Assembly: GCA_026396425.1 (NCBI GenBank) | Contig: JAPLWU010000079.1 | Coordinates: 1-23,658 of the forward strand | Reading direction: 5' to 3' | Length of the DNA: 23,658 nt | DNA from: Microcaldota archaeon | GTDB taxonomy: Archaea; Micrarchaeota; Micrarchaeia; Burarchaeales; JAKAKT01 | Part shown: piece after piece, positions 7,086 to 13,651 of the stretch | How positions within the stretch are numbered: the first letter of the stretch is position 1 | How the letters are laid out: each line of letters opens with the position of its first letter | Notes under the pieces: model-generated | Databases searched by the model: none | Seen by the model: only the letters and a program-made list of their open reading frames with translations | What the model was told of the DNA's origin: nothing | Program-made: the position numbers and the translations under genes

Positions 7086-7279
7086 CACGATTTGCGCTGT
7101 GGCGCAAATGTGTCCCATTTGGGCCGCGCCCAAATAGGGAAGGCGTGGGCTTGTGGCGGACAGGACTCGGCAAAACAGGGCGCCTTTACCGCCCAATTTT
7201 TGCCGTCGGGCAAAAATGGGCCCATTTGCGCTTGCGCAAATTGGGCGGCTGAAGCCGCGGGCTTGGGCGTGGGTATGTG
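7069..7279. repeat. Nested hairpin cluster bounded by 14-bp inverted repeats
   Basis: The outer arms CACATACCCACGCC (7069-7082) and its perfect complement (7266-7279) enclose at least five hairpins. ATTTGCGC/GCGCAAAT pairs at 7090-7109. CCC-ATTTGGGC pairs with GCCCAAAT-GGG at 7114-7139. A 13-bp stem with one bulge lies at 7191-7221. CCCATTTGCGC pairs with GCGCAAAT-GGG at 7221-7245, and GCGGCT/AGCCGC at 7245-7258. A sixth, AAGGCG/CGCCTT (7140-7145 with 7181-7186), frames the middle. The word CCCATTTG recurs. The left arm overlaps the end of the regulator gene. I see no coding potential. It could be a structured RNA or a palindromic repeat element. Confidence 0.75.
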
Positions 7280-7326
7280 GTCAAAACCTGGAGCGCATTG
7301 AACAAAAGATAAAAGAATGTGGTGGA

Positions 7327-7334
7327 TTAAATAA
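7327..7334 (+). promoter_or_regulatory. TATA box of the lipoprotein pair
   Basis: TTAAATAA, centred about 22 nt before the ATG at 7352. Initiation would fall at or next to the start codon, so the mRNA is probably leaderless. No Shine-Dalgarno site precedes 7352, unlike the second lipoprotein gene. Confidence 0.6.
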
Positions 7335-7351
7335 ACTCAAGAGATGCCGAT

Positions 7352-8368
7352 ATGAAAAACCTCGCCGTTATTTTTGCAGTAGCTTTGCTTCTTCTATTCG
7401 GATGCTTCGGGAACAATGGGGGACAAAACGGCGGAAGCAACGGTGATAACCAGACTAGCCCGGGCGGCAGCGGTTCAGGAGCAAGCAACGGGGACGGTTC
7501 CGGCGCTAGTGTTATTGATGTCGCTTCCTCGACCATAGCCGAGATTATTGCGGCCGGAGTCCCTGCGGTTTGCGAGATAAACAAAACAAATCAAACTGGC
7601 ACCATATACGAGCGGGTTTATCTAAAAGGGGAAGACTTCAGATACGAGGAAAAAGATGGAGAAAACGAGGGGGGCAGGGAAGTTGCGATGGTCAAGATTG
7701 GGAACACTGTGTATGCATTTGACAGCGAAAGCAATTGGAAAAGCTTAGACGGATGCAACTGGATGGGGGAGGAGTTACCTGAAGACATGGCAATTGAGTT
7801 GTTAGGGGAGTTCACGGGGCTACCAGAAGGCAGCTACTCGTGCGTAGAACAAGCTCCTGGCAAGGATCCGTTCGCTCTTGATGGAAAAGTTTGCACATTC
7901 AACGATATAATCAGTGAAGCGATGAACGAGAGTAAAGAAGACGTCTCGAACAAGACTTTGGGAGAACTATCGCTGATGAACGTTTCGGTTGTTTGCGATT
8001 TGGAACTTACTGAAAACTCTCCGGATGTGCCTGGTTTAGTTTCGTTTAAGCTTTACCTCAGGGGCAGGGATTACAAGATCGAGATGATAGAAAACGAGAA
8101 TGGGGAAACTAAGGAGTATGCTATGATTAAAAGGGAAGATTATGTTTACAGTAACTCGATGAGCCAGCATGGTGGATACGAGGAAGCACTGGGGGATTGT
8201 TATTGGATGAAGGAAAAGGTTGTAGGGAAGGAGCTTTCGGACTTCGAGGTTGAACTAAAAAGAACAGAAACAACTTATGCTTGCGCCCTCGAAGAGTTTG
8301 GAGATGAAAAATTAGAAACACTGGGCAAAGTTTGCACTTTTGAGGAGCTTTGGGAAAGAATGGGGTGA
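7352..8368 (+). CDS. Lipoprotein with two copies of a four-cysteine domain
   Basis: Surface lipoprotein of 338 residues. The signal peptide MKNLAVIFAVALLLLFGC ends in a lipobox with Cys18 as the likely lipidation site. A Gly/Ser/Asn linker runs to about residue 50. Two homologous domains follow: the first (about 53-180) has VPAVCEI, YLKGEDFRYE, LDGCNWM, YSCVE and GKVCTFNDI; the second (about 200-338) has VSVVCDL, YLRGRDYKIE, LGDCYWM, YACALE and GKVCTFEEL. Each domain keeps four cysteines in the same order, suggesting two disulfides outside the cell. The KG..(F/Y)+.E strand recalls LolA-like sheets, a guess. I know of no assigned function. The next gene is a paralogue and begins 2 nt after its stop. 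Confidence 0.88.
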   Translation: MKNLAVIFAVALLLLFGCFGNNGGQNGGSNGDNQTSPGGSGSGASNGDGSGASVIDVASSTIAEIIAAGVPAVCEINKTNQTGTIYERVYLKGEDFRYEEKDGENEGGREVAMVKIGNTVYAFDSESNWKSLDGCNWMGEELPEDMAIELLGEFTGLPEGSYSCVEQAPGKDPFALDGKVCTFNDIISEAMNESKEDVSNKTLGELSLMNVSVVCDLELTENSPDVPGLVSFKLYLRGRDYKIEMIENENGETKEYAMIKREDYVYSNSMSQHGGYEEALGDCYWMKEKVVGKELSDFEVELKRTETTYACALEEFGDEKLETLGKVCTFEELWERMG

Positions 8369-8370
8369 TT

Positions 8371-9066
8371 ATGGTGAAATACGCAATAGTTCTTATGGTG
8401 GCCTTGCTGCTGCTCTTCGGCTGCGGCGGGGGAAACAATGGCGCTAGCGGAACGAGTGGCGGGACCGGAGCGAACACGGGCGCGAGTGCCGGTAATGGTG
8501 GCTCGAGCGGTGGGAACAACAACGACAGCAGTGGCGGCTCTGGGGCGAGTTCAGGCGCGAACGGTTCGGGAGCGAGTGGTGGAACTGGCGGGGCGAGCGG
8601 CGCTGGCGGGAGCGGTGGAAGTGTTTTTGACGTTGCCTCCTCAACTTTGAGCCAGATAATCGACGCGAGCATTCCTGCGGTATGCGATATTGAGCCAACT
8701 GGCGCAGATGCGGACAGTGCATCCGTCAAAGTTTACATCAAGGGCGAGAACGTGAGATACGAAATAAGCCAGGAGGTAAACGGAAAGCTCGAGAACAGCC
8801 TGATGATAATGCGGGATAATGTGCTCTACTTCCAAGTCACCGAGGAGCAGAAGGCGGACCTTGGCGGGTGCGACTGGCTGATATTCCCTGTCAACGAATC
8901 ACAGTCGGTCCAGGGCGGAAACATGAACCCCGCTGATTTGAGGACGATGCCGGCAACGGACTACACGTGTACGCCCGCCGCTTTCGGGAACGAGAAGTTC
9001 GAAACGCCGGGCAAGGCCTGCGACTTCATGCAGATTCTTGCCGAGCAGATGCAGGGCGCGACGTAA
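8371..9066 (+). CDS. Lipoprotein with one copy of the same four-cysteine domain
   Basis: A 231-residue paralogue of the preceding gene. It has the signal peptide and lipobox VALLLLFGC (Cys16), then a long Gly/Ser/Ala/Asn linker to about residue 84, longer than in its neighbour. One domain follows: FDVASSTLSQIIDASIPAVCDI, YIKGENVRYE, LGGCDWL, YTCTPA, FETPGKACDFMQIL. The start at 8371 is chosen over an in-frame ATG at 8350 because GGGGTGATT directly precedes it and the signal peptide begins there. Two bases separate it from the upstream stop, so the two are one transcript. It converges on the PHP gene 8 nt away. The repetitive linker raises GC and creates spurious frames on both strands. Confidence 0.87.
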   Translation: MVKYAIVLMVALLLLFGCGGGNNGASGTSGGTGANTGASAGNGGSSGGNNNDSSGGSGASSGANGSGASGGTGGASGAGGSGGSVFDVASSTLSQIIDASIPAVCDIEPTGADADSASVKVYIKGENVRYEISQEVNGKLENSLMIMRDNVLYFQVTEEQKADLGGCDWLIFPVNESQSVQGGNMNPADLRTMPATDYTCTPAAFGNEKFETPGKACDFMQILAEQMQGAT

Positions 9067-9074
9067 GAGGGCGG

Positions 9075-9725
9075 CTAGAGCAGCCCTGCCTTTTTCCCGA
9101 CGTGGACGAGCGAGGCCAGGCCCTTTGCGGCATAGCTGGTGTGCCTGCCCCACACTTTTGTTTTTCCCTCGAGGAGAGCCTTGCGCATTTGCTCGGGATT
9201 GGAGGCCTCCATTTCCGTATGCGCATTGCCGATTTCCATAACCACGTGGGCGTCGCTCGAGGCTATTTTTGTTTTGTTTAATTTCTCTGCTGCTTCCATC
9301 GCCGCCTTGTTATCGTCGTCAAAAATGACTCTCGAGTTGAAAACCTCGAAGCCGTGGATAAATTTGAGCAGTCCCTTGGGAATTTCGTAGGGATTGATGC
9401 CGTTGCGCAGGCGGTCGAGCGGGTGGGGGAGGATTACGATTGCATCCTGGGATTTCATTTCCTCGAGGGTTTCGGCAAGCTCGAACTTCGTTATCGGCGA
9501 GTTGAGAAAAAGTCCTATTACCTCGCCCTGGTCAGTCAAAACCTCCTCGCCTTGTATTACGATGACTTTTTCGCTTTTGACCCCCTTTGCCGCGCCGAAC
9601 CGGTTGTGGTCGGTGAAGGCGACAGCTCCTATTCCGGCTTTTTCCGCAGCGGAGATTATGTCCTTCGGTGAGGAAATCGAATCCGCCGAAATTCTTGTAT
9701 GAATATGCAGGTCCGCGAGCACCAT
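9075..9725 (-). CDS. PHP-domain metal-dependent phosphoesterase
   Basis: A 216-residue stand-alone PHP protein. The metal-ligand motifs are in order: DLHIHTRISADS near the N-terminus, AFTDHNRF at about 37-44, an acidic IQGEEVLT, a histidine in VILPHPLDR, and SSDAHV near 165. This fold hydrolyses phosphoesters with two or three metal ions; members include histidinol phosphatase and nucleoside phosphatases, and the substrate here cannot be named. The ATG at 9725 (MVLADL) is used rather than the GTG six bases upstream. The 73 nt upstream is an imperfect tandem copy that carries its own ATG at 9798 with a better GAGGAG site, opening a different frame (MTLSNL...). Confidence 0.9.
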   Translation of the reverse strand: MVLADLHIHTRISADSISSPKDIISAAEKAGIGAVAFTDHNRFGAAKGVKSEKVIVIQGEEVLTDQGEVIGLFLNSPITKFELAETLEEMKSQDAIVILPHPLDRLRNGINPYEIPKGLLKFIHGFEVFNSRVIFDDDNKAAMEAAEKLNKTKIASSDAHVVMEIGNAHTEMEASNPEQMRKALLEGKTKVWGRHTSYAAKGLASLVHVGKKAGLL

Positions 9726-9863
9726 AACCACTATTCCACTCGATACGGCTCGCCTCGAGGCGAGTTCGGAGTTTTGTCGGTAAGTTGGAGAGCGTCATAA
9801 CTACTCCTCGCTCGATGCGGCCCGCTTCGAGACGAGTTTTGAGTTTGAGTTTTTGTCCGTAAG
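9717..9863 (-). repeat. Tandem duplication of the PHP gene start region
   Basis: Two imperfect units, 9717-9784 (containing the real start) and 9790-9863, with a 73-nt period between their ATG codons (9725 and 9798). Shared blocks on the minus strand include CTTAC.GACAAAA, AACTCG.CTCGA.GCG, GCCG.ATCGAG and GTTATG..GCTC. The first codons also match: MVLADL in the gene and MTLSNL in the upstream copy. Confidence 0.8.
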
Positions 9864-9933
9864 CCGGCGGGCATTTGTCAAATCAACTCCAACGACTGGA
9901 AATGATTAAAACCTTGCCAATATAAATCCAATC

Positions 9934-10857
9934 GTGGCAGACGTTTCTTTCCTCGCAAAATACCCGTTCACTTCGCAGGCAAAGGAGTACGTAGCGAAGG
10001 AGATGCCCGGGCTCGGCGAGGAGTTGGTCGAGAGCGGGAGAAAACGGGTGGAGGCAGCTCTTATCGGGGAAATACCAAAAACGGAAACAGGCGTCGAGTC
10101 CGCACTCAGGGCCAACGTTTTTGCCTATGCCGTAGCGAGGATGATTGTGGCCGGCACCGGAAACGGACAGCTCGCGGGGAGATATGCGCTCGCAGAGGCG
10201 AAGAGGGCAGGCGCACAGATGAGGGGCGACAGTCCCGAGAACGTCGCCAGAGTCGCTGAGGAGTTCGGCCTTAAATTCGGCGAGGCGATGCCTGTTTTTG
10301 AATACCTGAAATACGCACCCAGGGCGCCCGAATACAAGCTGGCCAATATGGAACTCCGGGGCGGGCTTGTTTACCTGGGCGGGGGCGGAACGGGCAGGAG
10401 CAAGTTCATCCGCGTGCTGGAGGAGGCGGTGAGGAGGAGGGTGCTCGAGAGGATGCCCTATGGGGCGAAGTTCCCGAAAGAGGTGAAAAAAGCCGCGGAC
10501 GCGATTTTGGAAAAAATGCCGAGGCCAAAGGCAGTTGAGGTGAGGCCTGGGGAATACCCGCCCTGCATCGCCGAGCTGCTCGCGAGGCTGAGAAGCGGCG
10601 AGAACCTCTCGCACAACGCGCGCTGGGTGCTTGTCGCATACCTGTTCCAAGCCGGGATGGAGGAGAAGGACGTTGCTGCGCTTTTTTCGAGTTCGCCGGA
10701 TTACGATGAGGGAACGACGAGGTATCAGGTTTCGTACATAAAGAAAAAGGGCTACCGGGTTCCGTCGTGCTCGACTTTGCGCTCGCAGGGAATCTGCGGC
10801 CACGAATGCGGGGCGAGGAGCCCCATATCTTATAAACGGAGCGTGAGTAAGGGATAA
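9934..10857 (+). CDS. priL: DNA primase large subunit PriL
   Basis: Regulatory subunit of the archaeal-eukaryotic primase, which binds PriS and the initiating nucleotides through an iron-sulfur domain. The 307-residue protein has an N-terminal helical domain opening FLAKYPFTSQAKEYV and a C-terminal 4Fe-4S domain with four cysteines in the expected order: PPCIAELL, then VPSCSTL, GICGHECG. Helices NLSHNARWVLVAYLFQAGMEEKDVAALF and the segment TRYQVSYIKKKG are typical. The start is GTG at 9934; no in-frame ATG lies near and the conserved YPF begins a few residues later. An A/T element (ATTAAAA, about 9905-9911) lies about 27 nt upstream, suggesting a leaderless mRNA. The stop overlaps the next ATG by one base. 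Confidence 0.93.
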   Translation: MADVSFLAKYPFTSQAKEYVAKEMPGLGEELVESGRKRVEAALIGEIPKTETGVESALRANVFAYAVARMIVAGTGNGQLAGRYALAEAKRAGAQMRGDSPENVARVAEEFGLKFGEAMPVFEYLKYAPRAPEYKLANMELRGGLVYLGGGGTGRSKFIRVLEEAVRRRVLERMPYGAKFPKEVKKAADAILEKMPRPKAVEVRPGEYPPCIAELLARLRSGENLSHNARWVLVAYLFQAGMEEKDVAALFSSSPDYDEGTTRYQVSYIKKKGYRVPSCSTLRSQGICGHECGARSPISYKRSVSKG

Positions 10858-11300
10858 TGATTGGCATGGCCACGAGGAAGAGAACGGCAAAAAGGGGAAC
10901 CCCAAAATCGGCGAAGCCGGCCGATGGCCCTGCCGGGAGCGCGGGCTGGCCAAAACGCCATTTGCACGGGGCCTCGGGGCCGGCGGCCATATCTGAGGAG
11001 CTCGAATACCACTTGCGCAGGACGGCGAGACCTGAGACAATTTCCGAGGAGCCGAAGTACCACCTGCACAGGCTGGTTCCGAAGCCAATCGAGCACAGCA
11101 GAACTTATGTCCATCACATAAGCCCCATGTACTCGAGGGAGCTGCGGCTCGCAGAGGGCGGGGTGATGGCCTTCCTCATCGTCTTGTTCTTCGCTTTCCT
11201 CCTCCACTACTTCGGGCTCTCGACGGAATACATCCCGATAATGGCCATCTCTCTCTGGATCGGGCTTGTCGCCATATTCTACAAGATTCTGGAGGGCTAG
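10857..11300 (+). CDS. Small two-helix membrane protein between priL and priS
   Basis: A 147-residue protein I do not recognise. The N-terminal two thirds is basic, Pro/Gly/His-rich and probably disordered, with an internal tandem repeat: ISEELEYHLRR (about residues 45-55) and ISEEPKYHLHR (about 62-72), also visible as a 51-nt DNA repeat. The C-terminus carries two hydrophobic helices, VMAFLIVLFFAFLLHYFGL and IPIMAISLWIGLVAIFYKIL, forming a hairpin with a cytoplasmic N-terminal region if the positive-inside rule holds. Its ATG overlaps the priL stop (TAATG) and priS starts one base after its stop, so it is co-translated with both primase subunits. A role in placing primase at the membrane is speculation. 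Confidence 0.8.
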   Translation: MIGMATRKRTAKRGTPKSAKPADGPAGSAGWPKRHLHGASGPAAISEELEYHLRRTARPETISEEPKYHLHRLVPKPIEHSRTYVHHISPMYSRELRLAEGGVMAFLIVLFFAFLLHYFGLSTEYIPIMAISLWIGLVAIFYKILEG

Positions 11301-11301
11301 C

Positions 11302-12411
11302 TTGGAAAGTTTTGTCAGCGCAAAATTCGCTTCCTACTACTCGAGGAACCGCGTGGCTGCGCCCCCCTCAATTGAAAAGAGGGAGTGGGGCTTCGGCGGA
11401 TGGGGCAAGAAAATCGAATCCCGCCACCGCTCTTTCGCTTCCGAAGACGAGCTCGCAGCGTATTTGAGGCGCAATACGCCCCTCTTCATCTCCTACTCGT
11501 GCGCGTATTACGAATACCCGGACGCGAGGCCCATGGAGAAGAAGAACTGGCTGGGCGGGGATCTTGTTTTCGATATAGACGCCGACCCTGCGGGGGCCGG
11601 GTGCAAACATACTGGCGACTGGATTTGCGACAAGTGCTTGGGCGAGGCAAAGGCGCAGGCGATAAGGCTCGTAGAGGAGTTCCTGATTCCGGATTTCGGG
11701 CTGGCAAAGGGCGAAATTGGCGTTAATTTCAGCGGAGGAAGGGGATACCACGTTCACATCCAGAGGAAGGACGTGCTCGGGCTCGATTCATCAGCGAGAA
11801 GGGAGGTGGCGGATTACATAACCGGCACCGGGCTCGAGCCAAAGGCGCTCGGGTTCGATGAGAAGGGGAGAAGGGGCGGAAAAATAACCGGGCCTCGGCC
11901 CGACTCGCCGGGCTGGGGCGGGAGAATCGCGAGGCACGTTATTGCCAGCGATGCGGTTCTTGAGGAGATGGCCGGCGTGAAGAAAGAGGAGAGAAAAAAA
12001 GAATTCTCCGATGGAATACGCGAGGGGAATTGGAGCAGAACCAAAGTCTCGAACGTAAAACTTTTCGCAATAATCGGGCGCGAGGTGAAAAGTCTGGCTG
12101 TTAGGTTGGGCGGGGACATCGACCAGGCCGTGACTTTCGACACGAGCAAATTGATTCGCCTTCCCGACAGCCTGCACGGCGAGACCGGGTTTGCCGCAAG
12201 AAAAATAAAAAATCTTGAAAGTTTCGACCCGCTGAAGGATGCCGTGGTTTTCGGAAAGAGCGAAATGAGAATCAAAATGCTTTCGTGGGCCGGCGAAATC
12301 AGGATTTGGAACGAAATCTACGGGCCATATGGAAAGGGCGCCGAGGCCGAAGTCCCGGAAGCGGTCGGCATGTTCCTCATTTGCAAGAAGAAGGCCGAAC
12401 CCGCGGGCTGA
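11302..12411 (+). CDS. priS: DNA primase catalytic subunit PriS
   Basis: Synthesises RNA (and in archaea DNA) primers for replication. The protein is 369 residues from the TTG at 11302, chosen because GGAGGG sits nine bases upstream; the longer frame starting at 11266 overlaps the previous gene. The catalytic DLVFDIDADP holds the metal aspartates (about 91 and 93). SGGRGYHVH (144-152) is the nucleotide-binding motif, and CKHTGDWICDKC (101-112) is the zinc knuckle. FDTSKLIRLPDSLHG later carries the third acidic site. The C-terminus (YGPYGKGAEAEVPEAVGMFL) resembles the small C-terminal domain of the GINS protein encoded next. It lies in a compact replication operon. Confidence 0.95.
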   Translation: MESFVSAKFASYYSRNRVAAPPSIEKREWGFGGWGKKIESRHRSFASEDELAAYLRRNTPLFISYSCAYYEYPDARPMEKKNWLGGDLVFDIDADPAGAGCKHTGDWICDKCLGEAKAQAIRLVEEFLIPDFGLAKGEIGVNFSGGRGYHVHIQRKDVLGLDSSARREVADYITGTGLEPKALGFDEKGRRGGKITGPRPDSPGWGGRIARHVIASDAVLEEMAGVKKEERKKEFSDGIREGNWSRTKVSNVKLFAIIGREVKSLAVRLGGDIDQAVTFDTSKLIRLPDSLHGETGFAARKIKNLESFDPLKDAVVFGKSEMRIKMLSWAGEIRIWNEIYGPYGKGAEAEVPEAVGMFLICKKKAEPAG

Positions 12412-12461
12412 GCAAACGTTAAAAAACTGAAAGAACATAGCTTTCCTGCCGTGTGGGGAAG

Positions 12462-12989
12462 ATGGATGTAACTTACGAGGAGCTGAGGAGGCTCCAGAAC
12501 AAGGAGAAGGCCGGCTCGGCGCTCGAGGAGCTGTCCGACGACTTCTACGCCAAGGCATGGACGCTCGTGAGCGGCATGAGAAGCGGGCTCGAGGGCGAGT
12601 TCTCGCTCGTCAAGGCAAGGGAATACGAGAACGCCCTAAAAATCCTGCGCGATATATATTTAAAGAGGGAGAGCAAGATATTACTCCGCGCCATCCGGGT
12701 CGCGAGAACCGGCGAGGAGGTGCACGGCCTCACCAGCGAGGAAAACCGGCTCCTCCAGTCGATTGTCGGGCTTCTTAAGGAGAGCCAAGACGGTTTTGAG
12801 GGGCTGGCAAGGAACGGAAGGGAAGCCGGCACAAAAAACGAAATAGAACTCGTGCTCATGGCCGACCTGCCCGGTTTTGCCGGGCTCGATGGCGGCGAGT
12901 TTGGCCCATACGGCAAAGGGGAGCGGGTAAAACTCCCCGCGGCCGAAGCCGAACGCCTTCTGCGAAGGAAGGCCGCGATGCGGGCCTGA
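12462..12989 (+). CDS. GINS complex subunit (Gins51-type)
   Basis: GINS joins MCM helicase and Cdc45/GAN in the archaeal replisome. The protein is 175 residues from ATG 12462; a GTG at 12453 would add three residues. The helical A domain (1-115) opens DVTYEELRRLQNKEKAG, followed by LEELSDDFYAKAW, typical of the Psf1/Sld5-like class. The small beta B domain comes last (about 130-175: ELVLMADLPGFAGLDGGEFGPYGKGERVKLP, then AERLLRRKAA). The A-then-B order marks the Gins51 type rather than Gins23. It sits directly after priS and 10 nt before rpl44e. Pairing of primase and GINS genes is common in archaea. A TATA-like GTTAAAAAAC near 12418 may give it its own promoter. Confidence 0.9.
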   Translation: MDVTYEELRRLQNKEKAGSALEELSDDFYAKAWTLVSGMRSGLEGEFSLVKAREYENALKILRDIYLKRESKILLRAIRVARTGEEVHGLTSEENRLLQSIVGLLKESQDGFEGLARNGREAGTKNEIELVLMADLPGFAGLDGGEFGPYGKGERVKLPAAEAERLLRRKAAMRA

Positions 12990-12999
12990 GGTGTTTAAT

Positions 13000-13284
13000 A
13001 TGAAATTTCCAAAGGAGATAAACGCGTACTGCCCCAAGTGCAAGAAGCACACGAAGCACAAGGTGAAAGCGGTTTCGAAGGGGAGGAACAGGAGCATGGC
13101 CTGGGGCAACAGGCAGCACACGCGCATCCTCAGGGGATACGGCGGCAAGGTTGCCGGCGAGAAGACAGTGAAGAAGCAGGGCAAGAGGCAGAGGGTAATG
13201 CTCGTGTGCAGCGTCTGCAAGGCCAGCTGGCAGAGGGTCATACGCGGAAGGACGAGGGAGAAAATCGAGATAAAAACCGGTTGA
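13000..13284 (+). CDS. rpl44e: Large ribosomal subunit protein eL42 (L44e)
   Basis: Zinc-binding ribosomal protein near the tRNA exit site, 94 residues. MKFPKEINAYCPKCKKHTKHKV carries the first Cys pair (CPKC), VMLVCSVCKASW the second (CSVC), giving the four-Cys zinc site. The basic middle (GRNRSMAWGNRQHTRILRGYGGKV) contacts rRNA. The ATG at 13000 is preceded by GAGGTG, which overlaps the gins stop; an upstream in-frame GTG at 12991 lies within that site and is unlikely. In many archaea rpl44e, rps27e, aIF2a and nop10 form a cluster, as here, but here about 200 nt separates rpl44e from rps27e. Confidence 0.97.
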   Translation: MKFPKEINAYCPKCKKHTKHKVKAVSKGRNRSMAWGNRQHTRILRGYGGKVAGEKTVKKQGKRQRVMLVCSVCKASWQRVIRGRTREKIEIKTG

Positions 13285-13492
13285 ATTTTTTCGCTGGGCC
13301 GCGATTGGGCGAGGTAGGGAAAACTTGATGGGAAGTTGTTTTGTTTGCGGTCGCATAATCACGCCCAATTGGGCAGACTGTGATTGGTGGACGAACACGC
13401 CGAGGGCGTGAATATGCGAGGATTGAATCGAATGCGGGGGACGGCTGGAAACTCGAGGCGAAGATTCGTTGTTTGTGGTTTATGGTGATTTG
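13285..13492 (+). other. Structured intergenic region between rpl44e and rps27e
   Basis: 208 nt without a convincing gene. After the stop comes GAATTTTTTC, a possible weak terminator. Inverted repeats follow: ATTGGGCG (13304-13311) with CGCCCAAT (13362-13369); the palindrome GCCCAATTGGGC (13363-13374) inside AATCAC/GTGATT arms (13357-13362 and 13380-13385); and CACGCC-GAG-GGCGTG (13396-13410). The last bases hold GGTGAT, the rps27e ribosome binding site. It interrupts an operon that is usually tight. Confidence 0.55.
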
Positions 13493-13651
13493 ATGGGCAG
13501 GTTTTTGAGGATAAAATGCGAGTGCGGGAACGAGCAGAACATATTCGGGAACGCGGCCAGCGAGGTCAAGTGCCTTGCCTGCGGGAAGGTCGTTGCGAAG
13601 CCAAAGGGCTCGCGCGCCGTCGTTTACGGAAAGATAATCTCGGTGCTTTAG
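13493..13651 (+). CDS. rps27e: Small ribosomal subunit protein eS27 (S27e)
   Basis: A 52-residue zinc-ribbon ribosomal protein: MGRFLRIKCECGNEQNIFGNAASEVKC followed by LACGKVV. The N-terminal knuckle is C-x-C (CEC) rather than the commoner C-x2-C, while the second is C-x2-C. The usual C-terminal TGGKA is replaced by KGSRAVVYGKI. The ATG at 13493 has GGTGAT five bases before it; the frame opens earlier at a TTG but those residues are not conserved. The TAG stop is followed directly by the aIF2a ATG, so the two are coupled. Confidence 0.93.
   Translation: MGRFLRIKCECGNEQNIFGNAASEVKCLACGKVVAKPKGSRAVVYGKIISVL

Noticed and set aside
7069..7279. CRISPR array
   Set aside because: The stems are inverted, not regularly spaced direct repeats with unique spacers, and no cas genes are present. 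No other region shows array structure.
8438..8650. Short Arg/Ala-rich frames within the lipoprotein linker
   Set aside because: They are other frames of a GC-rich Gly/Ser/Ala repeat sequence.
9532..9798. 88-codon frame from the duplicated start upstream of the PHP gene
   Set aside because: It has a good ribosome site but runs out of frame through PHP codons and becomes Arg/Gly-rich; I treat it as a by-product of the start duplication.
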